A stretch of 64,000 nucleotides of DNA. It comes from Bordetella hinzii LMG 13501 (GTDB lineage Bacteria; Pseudomonadota; Gammaproteobacteria; Burkholderiales; Burkholderiaceae_B). The stretch lies in NCBI RefSeq assembly GCF_001548475.1, contig NZ_LRUJ01000009.1:1-64000 (forward strand). Direction: 5' to 3'. The position numbers and the translations under genes are program-made. Positions 43,286-51,344 of this stretch are shown piece after piece. Below the pieces are notes generated by a model. It was not told the origin of the DNA, made no database searches, and saw only the letters and a list, made by a program, of their open reading frames with translations. Numbering within the stretch: the first letter of the stretch is position 1; each line of letters begins with the position of its first letter.

Positions 43286-44944
43286 ATGACCTCGCCATTG
43301 ATCGATATCCGGGATCTGCGCCTGGCCACCTCCGCCACGCCCTCGCGCGAACTGCTCAAGGGCCTGAGCCTGACGCTGCGCGCCGGAGAGGTGCTGGGCA
43401 TCATCGGCGAATCGGGCGCGGGCAAGTCCACCCTGGGCCTGGCGGCCCTGGGACACTTGCGCGCCGGCGTGCGTCACGCGGGCGGCCAGGTGCTCTACCG
43501 CGGCCAGGACCTGCTGGCCATGCCGCTGGCCCAGCGTAATCGCCTGCTGGGCCGCAAGCTGACCTATGTCGCCCAGTCGGCATCGGCCGCCTTCAATCCC
43601 GCCTATACCCTGGGCCGGCAGATGACCGAAACCCTGGTGCGCGACGGCATGCCCCGCGAGGCGGCGCGCCAGCGCATGGTGGCCTTGCTGCGCAAGCTGG
43701 ACCTGCCCGACCCGGAGCACTTCGGCGAACGCTATCCGCACCAGGTCTCGGGCGGACAGCTGCAGCGCGCCATGACCGTGATGGCCATGGTGTCCGAGCC
43801 GGAGATGGTGGTCTTCGACGAGCCCACCACCGCGCTGGACGTGACCACGCAGCTGGAGGTGCTGGCGGCCATCAAGAAGGCCATCCAGGGCCAGCAGAGC
43901 GCGGCGCTCTATATCAGCCACGACCTGGCCGTGGTGTCGCAGATCTGCGACCGCATCATGGTCTTGCGCCACGGCGAGCTGGTGGAGGCGGGGCCGGCGC
44001 GCCAGGTGGTCGATGACCCGGCGCGCGGCTACACCCGCGAACTGCTGGCGGTCAGCCGCCACCGCGGCGCGCCCGAGCCCGTGAGCCAGGAGGACGCCAT
44101 CCTGTCGGTCGACGGGTTGTCGCTCAGCTACGGGCCGGTGCAAGTGCTGCACGATGTCTCGCTGCGGCTGCGGCGCGGCACCACGCTGGCCGTGGTGGGC
44201 GAGTCCGGCAGCGGCAAGTCCACCCTGGCCAAGACCATCGTAGGCCTGGTGCCCGGGCCGCGGCAGACGCTGCGCTTTGATGGCCAGGTGCTGCCGGCGG
44301 CCTTGCGCGAGCGCTCGCGGGACACCCTGCGGCGTATCCAGCTGGTGTTCCAGACGCCCGACACGGCGCTGAACCCCAGGCTGACCATCGGCGAATCGCT
44401 GGGCCGGCCGGTGGCTTTCTACCATGGCCTGCCGGCCCCGGCCGTGGCGCGCCGCGTCGATGAGCTGCTGGCCGAGATCGAGCTGCCGGCCGAGGTGGCC
44501 CGCCGCTATCCGGGCGAGTTGTCCGGCGGACAGAAGCAGCGCGTCTGCATCGCGCGCGCGCTGGCCGCGCAGCCGGATGTCATCATCTGCGACGAGGTCA
44601 CTTCGGCCCTGGACCCTCTGGTGGCGCAAGGCATCATTGCCCTGCTGGCCCGCCTGCAACGCCAGCGCGGGGTATCGTACATATTCATCACCCACGACCT
44701 GGGCACCGTGCAGAGCATCGCGCACGACATCGCGGTCATGCGTGGCGGAAAGGTGGTCGACAGCGGCAGGCGAGACGACGTGCTGCCGCCGCGCCATCCC
44801 TATACCAGGCTGTTGTTCGGCGCCGAACCCCGCACCGAGGCAGGCTGGCTTGAACAGGCGCTGCGCGGGCGTTCGCGCGGCGAAGCCGGAGTTTCCGGCG
44901 AGTTGCAAAAGGCGGTGCCCGACGCACCCATGAGTATCGGCTGA
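43286..44944 (+). CDS. Fused DppD-DppF-type ABC transporter ATPase
   Basis: A 552-residue protein with two complete ABC domains in one chain. The first has Walker A GESGAGKST, signature VSGGQLQRA and Walker B VVFDEPTTALD; the second has Walker A GESGSGKST, signature LSGGQKQRV and Walker B VIICDEVTSALD. Fusion removes the need for separate DppD and DppF genes, and this unit completes a five-component importer with three neighbours. I chose the ATG at 43286 with AAGGA at good spacing; an ATG at 43277 is the alternative and would overlap the DppC-type stop. Confidence 0.95.
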   Translation: MTSPLIDIRDLRLATSATPSRELLKGLSLTLRAGEVLGIIGESGAGKSTLGLAALGHLRAGVRHAGGQVLYRGQDLLAMPLAQRNRLLGRKLTYVAQSASAAFNPAYTLGRQMTETLVRDGMPREAARQRMVALLRKLDLPDPEHFGERYPHQVSGGQLQRAMTVMAMVSEPEMVVFDEPTTALDVTTQLEVLAAIKKAIQGQQSAALYISHDLAVVSQICDRIMVLRHGELVEAGPARQVVDDPARGYTRELLAVSRHRGAPEPVSQEDAILSVDGLSLSYGPVQVLHDVSLRLRRGTTLAVVGESGSGKSTLAKTIVGLVPGPRQTLRFDGQVLPAALRERSRDTLRRIQLVFQTPDTALNPRLTIGESLGRPVAFYHGLPAPAVARRVDELLAEIELPAEVARRYPGELSGGQKQRVCIARALAAQPDVIICDEVTSALDPLVAQGIIALLARLQRQRGVSYIFITHDLGTVQSIAHDIAVMRGGKVVDSGRRDDVLPPRHPYTRLLFGAEPRTEAGWLEQALRGRSRGEAGVSGELQKAVPDAPMSIG

Positions 44945-44957
44945 CAAGGAAGCATAA

Positions 44958-46181
44958 ATGACGGAAACCATCGTGATCGCGGGCGCGGGACATGCCGCGG
45001 GCAAGGCGGTGCGGGTCCTGCGCGAGGAGGGCCATACGGGGCGCATCGTGCTGGTGGGCGAGGAAACCCATCTGCCCTACGAGCGTCCGCCGCTGTCCAA
45101 GGAGTATCTGAACGGCGCGCGCACGCTGGAGCAGTGCGCGATCAATCCGGCCGCCGCCTATGACGGCGTCGAGCTCTTCCTGGGCCAGCGCGCGCTGGCG
45201 CTGGACCCCGAGGGCCATGTGCTGTCCACCACGGCCGGCATGCTGCGCTACGACAAGCTGCTCATCGCCACCGGCGCGCGGGCGCGCGCCTTCCCCGGGC
45301 TGCCCGCCGCGCATCCGCGCGTGCATGTGCTGCGCGGCGCCGACGATGCGCTGCGGCTGCGCCAGGCGCTGGTGCCGGGCCGCCATATCGTGCTGATCGG
45401 CGGCGGCTTCATCGGCCTGGAGGTCGCCGCGACCGCGCGCGGCCTGGGCTGCGAAGTGACGGTGCTGGAATCCGCCGACGTGCCGCTGGCCCGCGTGACC
45501 GGCCGGCAAGTGGGCCGCTATGTCGAGTCGGTGCATCGCGCCCATGGCGTGAAGCTGCAGACCGGCAGGGTGGTCACGGGCGTGCGGACGCATGACGACG
45601 GCGTCGAGGTCAGCTGCCAGACCGGCGAGACCTGGCGCGCCGACGCCCTGGTGGTGGGGATAGGCGTGGTGCCCAACGTGGAGTTGGCGCGCGAGGCCGG
45701 CATCGAGTGCGAGGACGGCATCGTGGTCGATGCCCACGGCCGCAGCAGCGTGCCGGATGTCTATGCCACCGGCGATGTGACATCGCACCCCAACCGCCAT
45801 TACGGCCGCCGCATCCGGCTCGAAACCTGGGAGAACGCCGAGAAACAGACGGTGGCCGTGTGCCGCAGCATGCTGGGCCGCGAGACTGCTTATGACGAGA
45901 TCCCCTGGATGTGGACCGACCAGTTCGGTATGAACCTCCAGGTCGTGGGCCTGCCGGGTCCGGTGGACCAGGCCGTGGTGCGCGGCGATCCGGCCAGCGG
46001 GCGCTTCATCAGCCTGTCGCTGCATCAAGGCTGCCTGACCTTCGCGGTGCTGGCCAATATGGGACGCGAGCGCCGGGCGCTGACCACGCTCATCGCCAAC
46101 CGCACGCCGGTATCGGTGGCCGACCTGGCGAATGACGCGATCAACCTGCGCGATCTGGCCCGCCAGACCGCGGCGGCCTGA
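44958..46181 (+). CDS. FAD-dependent ferredoxin reductase of the oxygenase system
   Basis: A 407-residue pyridine-nucleotide-disulfide-type oxidoreductase resembling the reductases of class IIB/III oxygenases and rhodocoxin/putidaredoxin reductases. The FAD motif IAGAGHAAGKAVRVLRE (GxGxxG-type) lies near residues 7-23, with YERPPLSKEYLNG near 38-50. The NAD(P)H site is VLIGGGFIGLEVAATARGLG near 150, and the second FAD block is VYATGDVTSH. It should move electrons from NADH to the Rieske ferredoxin and then to the oxygenase encoded upstream. It begins 13 bases after the ABC ATPase gene. Confidence 0.93.
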   Translation: MTETIVIAGAGHAAGKAVRVLREEGHTGRIVLVGEETHLPYERPPLSKEYLNGARTLEQCAINPAAAYDGVELFLGQRALALDPEGHVLSTTAGMLRYDKLLIATGARARAFPGLPAAHPRVHVLRGADDALRLRQALVPGRHIVLIGGGFIGLEVAATARGLGCEVTVLESADVPLARVTGRQVGRYVESVHRAHGVKLQTGRVVTGVRTHDDGVEVSCQTGETWRADALVVGIGVVPNVELAREAGIECEDGIVVDAHGRSSVPDVYATGDVTSHPNRHYGRRIRLETWENAEKQTVAVCRSMLGRETAYDEIPWMWTDQFGMNLQVVGLPGPVDQAVVRGDPASGRFISLSLHQGCLTFAVLANMGRERRALTTLIANRTPVSVADLANDAINLRDLARQTAAA

Positions 46182-46195
46182 GCGAGGAGCGACCT

Positions 46196-46810
46196 GTGTT
46201 CTATCACTGCGACCGCAACGACCACGGCCTGCCTTACAACCCGTTCAAGGCCTGCGTCATTCCGCGCCCCATCGGCTGGGTGTCCACCCGCTCGCGCGCG
46301 GGCGTGCCCAACCTGAGCCCCTTCAGTTTTTTCTCGGCCGTCAATGAGCGCCCGCCCATGGTGGCGTTCTGCGCCAACGGCCGCCACGTGGCCGGCGGCG
46401 AAAAAGACTCCGTCCTGAACGCCCGCGAGACCGGCGAGTTCGTCGTCAATCTCGCGACCTATGCCTTGCGCGATGCCATCAACGCCTCGTCCGCCTCGGT
46501 GGAGCGCGATGTGGACGAATTCGGCCTGGCCGGCGTGACCGCCGTGCCCGCCCGGCTGGTCAAGGCGCCCTGCGTCAAGGAATCCCCCGTCCACCTGGAG
46601 TGCGCGGTGCACGACATCCTGGAGCTGCCCAGCAGCGAGGAGGGCTGGATCAGCCGCATGGTGATCGGCCGCGTGCTGGGCATCCATGTCGATGACGCCA
46701 TGATCGAAGACGGGATGGTCAAGGCCGAGCGGCTGCAAGCCATCTCGCGGCTGGGCTATATGGATTACGCCGTCACGCGCGAAGTCTTTCAACTGAACCG
46801 GCCCGCCTGA
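46196..46810 (+). CDS. Flavin reductase / FMN-binding split-barrel protein
   Basis: A 204-residue flavoredoxin-like protein of the flavin-reductase domain family (DIM6/NTAB). Typical segments are FKACVIPRPIGWVSTRS, NLSPFSFFSAVNERPPMVAF and SVLNARETGEFVVNLATYA. It uses a GTG start at 46196 behind a clear GAGGAG site. It could supply reduced flavin to a monooxygenase, but none is encoded here, so it may instead bind flavin in a side step or support the ring-cleavage dioxygenase. It lies within the catabolic operon between the ferredoxin reductase and the NicX-like gene. Confidence 0.85.
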   Translation: MFYHCDRNDHGLPYNPFKACVIPRPIGWVSTRSRAGVPNLSPFSFFSAVNERPPMVAFCANGRHVAGGEKDSVLNARETGEFVVNLATYALRDAINASSASVERDVDEFGLAGVTAVPARLVKAPCVKESPVHLECAVHDILELPSSEEGWISRMVIGRVLGIHVDDAMIEDGMVKAERLQAISRLGYMDYAVTREVFQLNRPA

Positions 46811-46830
46811 GGGCCGACAAGGGGGTTTCG

Positions 46831-47877
46831 ATGGGCCTGTCCGCCATCAAAGATCATCGTCTGTCCGCCGCCGCCCGGGTGCTGGTGAGCGGGCATTTCG
46901 CCGTCCAGGCGGGAGAGTGCGTGCTGATATCGGCCGATACGCGCACCGACCCCGAACTGCTCGATGCCGTGTTCGGGGCGGTGTGCGAGGCGGGGGCCAC
47001 GCCCCTGCTGGCGACCTTGCCCAAGCTGCCTTTCCAGGGCGCGTTGGCCGACCCCTATCTGCCGCGGGCTTTCGCGGCCGCCGCCGCCCAGGCCGACGTG
47101 TGGCTGGATTTCAGCTTTCCCTATATGGCCGGCTCGACGCCGCATGACGAGGCCATCAAGGCCGGACGGGTGCGCTACGGCCTGCTGGCCCTGCCCGATG
47201 GCGCCAGCCTGGCGCGCGTCTACGGCGGCGTGGATTTCGGCGCGCTGATGGATTTCCAGGTGGCGCTGGCCGAGTACCTGGACTCGCGCGCCGGCGCCGA
47301 GGCGCATTTCACCTGCCCGCTGGGCAGCGACGCCCGGTTCATCCTGCAGCCCGTCAAGCTCAAGCGCCACCGCGTGGCCAATGTGCCCGGCATCCATACG
47401 GTGCCGGGCGCGCAGAGCCTCTATCCGCAGCTCGACAGCGTGCGCGGGCGCATCGTGCTGCAGGCCCTGTTCGACGAGGTCTACCGGCCGCTGCGTCGTC
47501 CCATCACGCTGGAGGTCGACGGCCGCATCCGGGGTTTCTCGGGCGCGGGCGCGGAGGACGCGCCGCGCCTGGAGCGGGCCCTGCGCCGCGCGGGCAATGG
47601 CGAGTACGGCTATTTCGTGCATTTCACGCTCGGCTTTCATCCGGCGGCCTGTTTCACCGGCACCAACTTCATCGAGGACATCCGCCTGCCGGGGACCAAC
47701 GCCATCGGCATGGGGCTGCCCTGGTGGGAACCGGGCGGCGGCGAAAACCATCCCGACGGTGTCGTGTTCGACCAGACCCTCTCGGTCGACGCAGAGGTGC
47801 TGGTCAAGGACGGGCGCTTCCAGGGGCCGGCCGCGCTGCGCGGGCTGCATGAGCGGCTGGTGCCGCGCTTTTACTGA
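46831..47877 (+). CDS. NicX-like (2,5-dihydroxypyridine dioxygenase / M29-like) metalloprotein
   Basis: A 348-residue protein of the aminopeptidase-T-like family that includes NicX, the extradiol-type 2,5-dihydroxypyridine 5,6-dioxygenase of nicotinate degradation. Residues matching the NicX iron ligands appear conserved: H270 in LGFHPAA, and H307/D309 in ENHPDG. Length matches NicX (about 350). In this operon a Rieske oxygenase could hydroxylate an N-heterocycle that this enzyme then opens. True NicX function is not proven: M29-like peptidases share the fold. Its stop overlaps that of the convergent LysR gene by seven bases. Confidence 0.78.
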   Translation: MGLSAIKDHRLSAAARVLVSGHFAVQAGECVLISADTRTDPELLDAVFGAVCEAGATPLLATLPKLPFQGALADPYLPRAFAAAAAQADVWLDFSFPYMAGSTPHDEAIKAGRVRYGLLALPDGASLARVYGGVDFGALMDFQVALAEYLDSRAGAEAHFTCPLGSDARFILQPVKLKRHRVANVPGIHTVPGAQSLYPQLDSVRGRIVLQALFDEVYRPLRRPITLEVDGRIRGFSGAGAEDAPRLERALRRAGNGEYGYFVHFTLGFHPAACFTGTNFIEDIRLPGTNAIGMGLPWWEPGGGENHPDGVVFDQTLSVDAEVLVKDGRFQGPAALRGLHERLVPRFY

Positions 47878-48752
47878 GCGGCGCGTATGCCGGCGATCAG
47901 GGCCTGCACGTAGCGCGGCGCGGGTTGGCGCAAGACGATGCTGCGCTCGCGCCGCGCCCAGGCCTCGTCCAGGTCCAGCAGCGTCAGGCCCGCCTGGTGG
48001 CGGCGCGCCGCCGAGGCGGGCAGGATGCCGATGCCCACGCCGGCCTCGACCATGCGGCACAGGGCGTCGAATCCGCTGACCTGCACACGCCACTGGGGCG
48101 CCCGCCCCGCCTCGGCGGCTTGCTGTTCCAGGAAATGCAGCAAGCTGCTGCCGGCGTGCATGCCGACTTGCGGATAGTCCAGCGTCGCGGCAAAGCGCAC
48201 CCCGCTTTGCGCGGCCAGCGCATGCCCGTGGGCCACCGCCACCACCAGGCGGTCGGTCGAGAAGGGGATGACCCGCAGGCCGCGAACGGCGACCGGTCCG
48301 GCGACCACGCCCAGGTCGGCCGCGCCGTCGCGCACGCCCTGGGCGATATCCGGGTTGAGCTTTTCTTCCAGCGTGACGCTGATGGCCGGATGGCCGCGCA
48401 GGAAGTCGCGCAGCACGGCCGGCATGAATTCGCTGACGGCCGTGGTGTTGGCGTAGATGCGCACATGGCCGGTGATCTCCTGGCGGTGGCGGTCCATGGC
48501 GCTTTGCAGCAGCGCGGCATGCCGCATCATGCGCCGGGCGTGGCGCAGCAGGGTCAGGCCGGCCGGCGCCAGGGTCACGCCGGTGGGCTCGCGGTACAGC
48601 AGGCGCAGGCCCAGCCGGGCCTCCAGCGCCTTGATGCGCAGGCTGGCGGCGGCCAGCGACAGCGGCATGGCGCGGGCGGCCCGGGTGAGGCTTTTCTCCT
48701 CGGCCACCAGGATGAACAGGCGCAGGTCGGCCAGGTCAAAGCGGGGGGACAT
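47871..48752 (-). CDS. LysR-family transcriptional regulator
   Basis: A 293-residue LysR regulator starting MSPRFDLADLRLFILVAEEK, with HTH SLTRAARAMPLSLAAASLRI followed by KALEARLGLR. I chose the ATG at 48752; an open extension to 48830 overlaps the hydro-lyase gene. It is the last gene of a minus-strand unit after the Bug receptor and hydro-lyase subunits, ten bases below the beta subunit. This end-of-operon position is unusual for LysR and suggests feedback control of the unit or of a distant target. Confidence 0.9.
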   Translation of the reverse strand: MSPRFDLADLRLFILVAEEKSLTRAARAMPLSLAAASLRIKALEARLGLRLLYREPTGVTLAPAGLTLLRHARRMMRHAALLQSAMDRHRQEITGHVRIYANTTAVSEFMPAVLRDFLRGHPAISVTLEEKLNPDIAQGVRDGAADLGVVAGPVAVRGLRVIPFSTDRLVVAVAHGHALAAQSGVRFAATLDYPQVGMHAGSSLLHFLEQQAAEAGRAPQWRVQVSGFDALCRMVEAGVGIGILPASAARRHQAGLTLLDLDEAWARRERSIVLRQPAPRYVQALIAGIRAAQ

Positions 48753-48762
48753 GACGACGGGA

Positions 48763-49326
48763 TCAGCCGGCCAGCCGGGCACGGTATTTGGCGACCTCCT
48801 CATCGTAGAGGTCGCGGCCATGCGCGTCATTGGTGACCAGCAGCGGGAAACCCTCGATCTCCAGGCGCTGGATGGCTTCGGTCTTCAAGTCTTCGTAGGC
48901 CACGACGGTGGCGCGCTTGATGCAGGCGAACAGGGTGGCCGAGATGCCGCCGATGGCCGAGAAGCAGACCGCCACATTGCGCCGGCAATTCTCGCGCAGG
49001 GCCGGGCCGCGGTTGCCCTTGCCGATGGCGGCCTTCACGCCGTGGTCAAAGAGCACGGTGGCATAGGGGTCCATGCGATAGGCCGACGTGGGGGCGACCA
49101 CGCCGATGGCGTGTCCGGGCATGGTGGGGCCGGGCCCGCCGTAGAACACCGTCTGCCCGCGCAGGTCCACCGGCAGCGGCAGGCCCTGGCTGAGCAAATC
49201 GACCAGGCGCTTGTGGGCGGCGTCGCGCGCCATGTAGATCGTGCCGCTGAGCAGCACTTCGTCGCCGACATGCAATTGGCGGATGACCTCGTCAGTCAGC
49301 GGCGTGGAAAGCGTATGAATGGCCAT
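48763..49326 (-). CDS. Class I hydro-lyase beta subunit (fumarase/L-tartrate dehydratase type)
   Basis: A 187-residue small subunit of an Fe-S hydro-lyase. It has VGDEVLLSGTIYMARDAAHK near the start, the conserved YGGPGPTMPGHAIGVVAPTS, TSAYRMDPY near 82-90, and IGKGNRG near residue 108. It pairs with the alpha subunit encoded upstream with 10 bases between them. Together they would interconvert a hydroxy-dicarboxylate and an unsaturated dicarboxylate (malate/fumarate, tartrate/oxaloacetate or a methyl analogue). A frame extension upstream falls in the alpha gene and is a shadow. It resembles TtdB by size. Confidence 0.9.
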   Translation of the reverse strand: MAIHTLSTPLTDEVIRQLHVGDEVLLSGTIYMARDAAHKRLVDLLSQGLPLPVDLRGQTVFYGGPGPTMPGHAIGVVAPTSAYRMDPYATVLFDHGVKAAIGKGNRGPALRENCRRNVAVCFSAIGGISATLFACIKRATVVAYEDLKTEAIQRLEIEGFPLLVTNDAHGRDLYDEEVAKYRARLAG

Positions 49327-49336
49327 GCGGAAGTCC

Positions 49337-50179
49337 TCAGAGGATGGCGGTCTTGCGGCGCGAGGCGTGGCATTGGATGTTGACGGCGACCGGCAAGGCG
49401 GTGATGTGGCAGGCATAGGTTTCCACCGCCACCCACAGCGCGGTGCTGGAGCCGCCGTAGCCTTGCGGGCCGATGCCGCTGCGGTTGATGGCCTCCAGCA
49501 GCTCGGTCTCCAGGGCGGCGATATGGGGCGCCTCATGGTGCTGGCCGATATCGCGCAGGATGGCCTTCTTGGCGATCTCGGTGACCTTGTCGAAACTGCC
49601 GCCCAGGCCCACGCCCACGGTCAGCGGCGGACACGCCGCGCCGCCGGCCGCTTCGATGGCATTGAGCACGAAGCGCTTGACGCCTTCGACGCCCTCGCCG
49701 GGCAGCAGGAACTTCATCGTGCTCCAGTTTTCGCTGCCGCCGCCCTTGGGCAGCACGGTGATGCGTATCTGGTCGCCGGGCACGATGTCGGTATGGATGA
49801 CGGCGGGCGTGTTGTCATTGGTATTGACCCGCAGCAGCGGGTCGCCCACCACGGACTTGCGCAGATAGCCTTCGGCATAGCCTTTGCGCACGCCGGCGTG
49901 CACGGCCTGCTGGTAGTCGCCGCCGACGATGCGCACGTCCTGGCCCACATCGACATAGACGATGGCCAGGCCCGTGTCGTGGCAGTACGAGACATCGTTC
50001 TCGCGCGCGATGCGGTCATTGTCGATGAGCTTGACCAGCACGGACTTGCCCAGCGGCGAGATTTCCGTCTGGCGGGCGCGTTCGAAGGCGGCCAGTACAT
50101 CGTCGGGCAGCTTGCGGCAGGCCTCGATGCAGAGGGTGGCGATACAGTCGGTGATCTGGTCGGTATGTATTTGGCGCAT
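49337..50179 (-). CDS. Class I hydro-lyase alpha subunit, [4Fe-4S] (fumarase/L-tartrate dehydratase type)
   Basis: A 280-residue large subunit. Three Cys ligands of the [4Fe-4S] cluster are visible: C66 (SYCHDTG), C183 (AACPPLTVGVGLGG) and C270 (NIQCHASR). LPKGGGSENWSTMKFLLPGE is also characteristic. I chose the ATG at 50179; upstream residues to 50248 lie in the intergenic and Bug region. The two-subunit arrangement and the link to a Bug receptor and a UTRA GntR regulator favour catabolism of an imported hydroxy-dicarboxylate such as tartrate over housekeeping fumarase, but this is inference. Confidence 0.92.
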   Translation of the reverse strand: MRQIHTDQITDCIATLCIEACRKLPDDVLAAFERARQTEISPLGKSVLVKLIDNDRIARENDVSYCHDTGLAIVYVDVGQDVRIVGGDYQQAVHAGVRKGYAEGYLRKSVVGDPLLRVNTNDNTPAVIHTDIVPGDQIRITVLPKGGGSENWSTMKFLLPGEGVEGVKRFVLNAIEAAGGAACPPLTVGVGLGGSFDKVTEIAKKAILRDIGQHHEAPHIAALETELLEAINRSGIGPQGYGGSSTALWVAVETYACHITALPVAVNIQCHASRRKTAIL

Positions 50180-50205
50180 GGCGTATTCAAAGAGGGAAGG
50201 GGGCC

Positions 50206-51168
50206 TCAATCCAGCTTGACCTGGGCGTCGTTGACGATGCGCGTCCATTTGGCGACTTCGCCGCGGAGATAGTCCTGGAATTGCTGGGCCGTCTTGGGCT
50301 TGGCCGGGGTGAGCGCCAGCGTCTGGAAGCGCTGTGCCACCTCGGGCGCGCGCAGGATCTCGTTGACCTGGGTGTTGAGGGTTTCGATGATGCGCGGGTC
50401 GGTGCCCTTGGGCGCCAGCAGGCCGAAGAAGGCCACGGTGCTGAAGGCTGGATAGCCCTGTTCATGCAGCGTGGGCAGATCGGGCAGGTAAGGGCTGCGT
50501 TCATTGTCCAGCACGGCCAGGGCGCGCAGCTTGTTGGCCTTGATCTGCGGCAGGATGGCCGGCAGGGAATCGGAGGTGGCCGGGATCAGCCCGCCGATGA
50601 CCTGGGTCTGGGCTTCGGCGCTGCCCTTGAAGGGAATATGCACCATCTTGATGCCGGTCTCGTCATTGAAGACCTCCATCGTCAGGTGCTGGGTCGAGCC
50701 GTTGCCGGCCGAGGCATACGACAGGTCGCCTTTTTTGGCGGCCTCGACCAGCTGGGCGACCGACCGGATGCCGGATTGCGCGCCCACGGCCAGGATCTGG
50801 GGCGTGGCGGCGATATCGGCCACCGCCGCGAAGTCTTCCAGCGGCTTGTAGGCCAGGCGCGAGTACAGCGAGGGCGCGATCGCGAAGGGCCCGGTGCTGG
50901 TCAACAGCAAGGTGTAGCCGTCGTTCTGGGCGCGGGCCGCATAGCCGGTGCCCAGCGTGCCGCCGGCGCCGGCCTTGTTCTCGATGATGAAAGGCTGCCC
51001 GAGCTTCCTGGCCAGCTGTTCGCCCACGGTGCGGGCGATGATGTCGCCCGTCTGTCCGCCGGGGAAGGGCACGATGATGGTGACCGGCTTGTCGGGGTAG
51101 GCGGCCCAGGCCGAAGCCTGGGTGAAGAGGGCACAGCCCAGGGCCAGGTATTTGATGCGTTGCAACAT
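50206..51168 (-). CDS. Bug-family (TctC-like) periplasmic solute-binding protein
   Basis: A 320-residue Bug receptor with a signal peptide (ends ASAWAA), then YPDKPVTIIVPFPGGQTGDI, NKAGAGGTLGTGYAARAQND, VHIPFKGSAEAQTQVIGGLI and LLAPKGTDPRIIETLN. It is the first gene of a minus-strand unit with the two hydro-lyase subunits and is divergent from the GntR gene. The shared promoter carries a 33-bp near-palindrome, so its expression is probably repressed by GntR until the ligand, likely a C4-type dicarboxylate, is present. No TctAB membrane proteins are adjacent. Confidence 0.93.
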   Translation of the reverse strand: MLQRIKYLALGCALFTQASAWAAYPDKPVTIIVPFPGGQTGDIIARTVGEQLARKLGQPFIIENKAGAGGTLGTGYAARAQNDGYTLLLTSTGPFAIAPSLYSRLAYKPLEDFAAVADIAATPQILAVGAQSGIRSVAQLVEAAKKGDLSYASAGNGSTQHLTMEVFNDETGIKMVHIPFKGSAEAQTQVIGGLIPATSDSLPAILPQIKANKLRALAVLDNERSPYLPDLPTLHEQGYPAFSTVAFFGLLAPKGTDPRIIETLNTQVNEILRAPEVAQRFQTLALTPAKPKTAQQFQDYLRGEVAKWTRIVNDAQVKLD

Positions 51169-51206
51169 GAGGGGGTCTCCTCCCAGCGGCGTGAGCGCGC
51201 GGTTTT

Positions 51207-51239
51207 AATAGTAGATACCATTTAATGGTACGTACTATT
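51207..51239. promoter_or_regulatory. 33-bp near-perfect palindromic operator, Bug / gntR
   Basis: The centre TACCATTTAATGGTA (51216-51230) is a perfect 7-bp dyad around one T. Outer arms AATAGTA and TACTATT extend it to 33 bp with only two mismatched positions on each side. Within it lie two 12-bp sub-dyads, TAGT-N4-ACCA (51209-51220) and TGGT-N4-ACTA (51226-51237), each one base from the TGGT-N4-ACCA type site used by some UTRA GntR regulators, with centres 17 bp apart. Confidence 0.7.
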
Positions 51240-51344
51240 CTAGAGAGCGGCGGCCCGCTTCGTCAATCGGCATGGCGGCGCGCCGGCGGCGGGGGACGGG
51301 CTCGGTACAATACGGCGGCCCGCGCCACCATCAAGAAGCCCACC

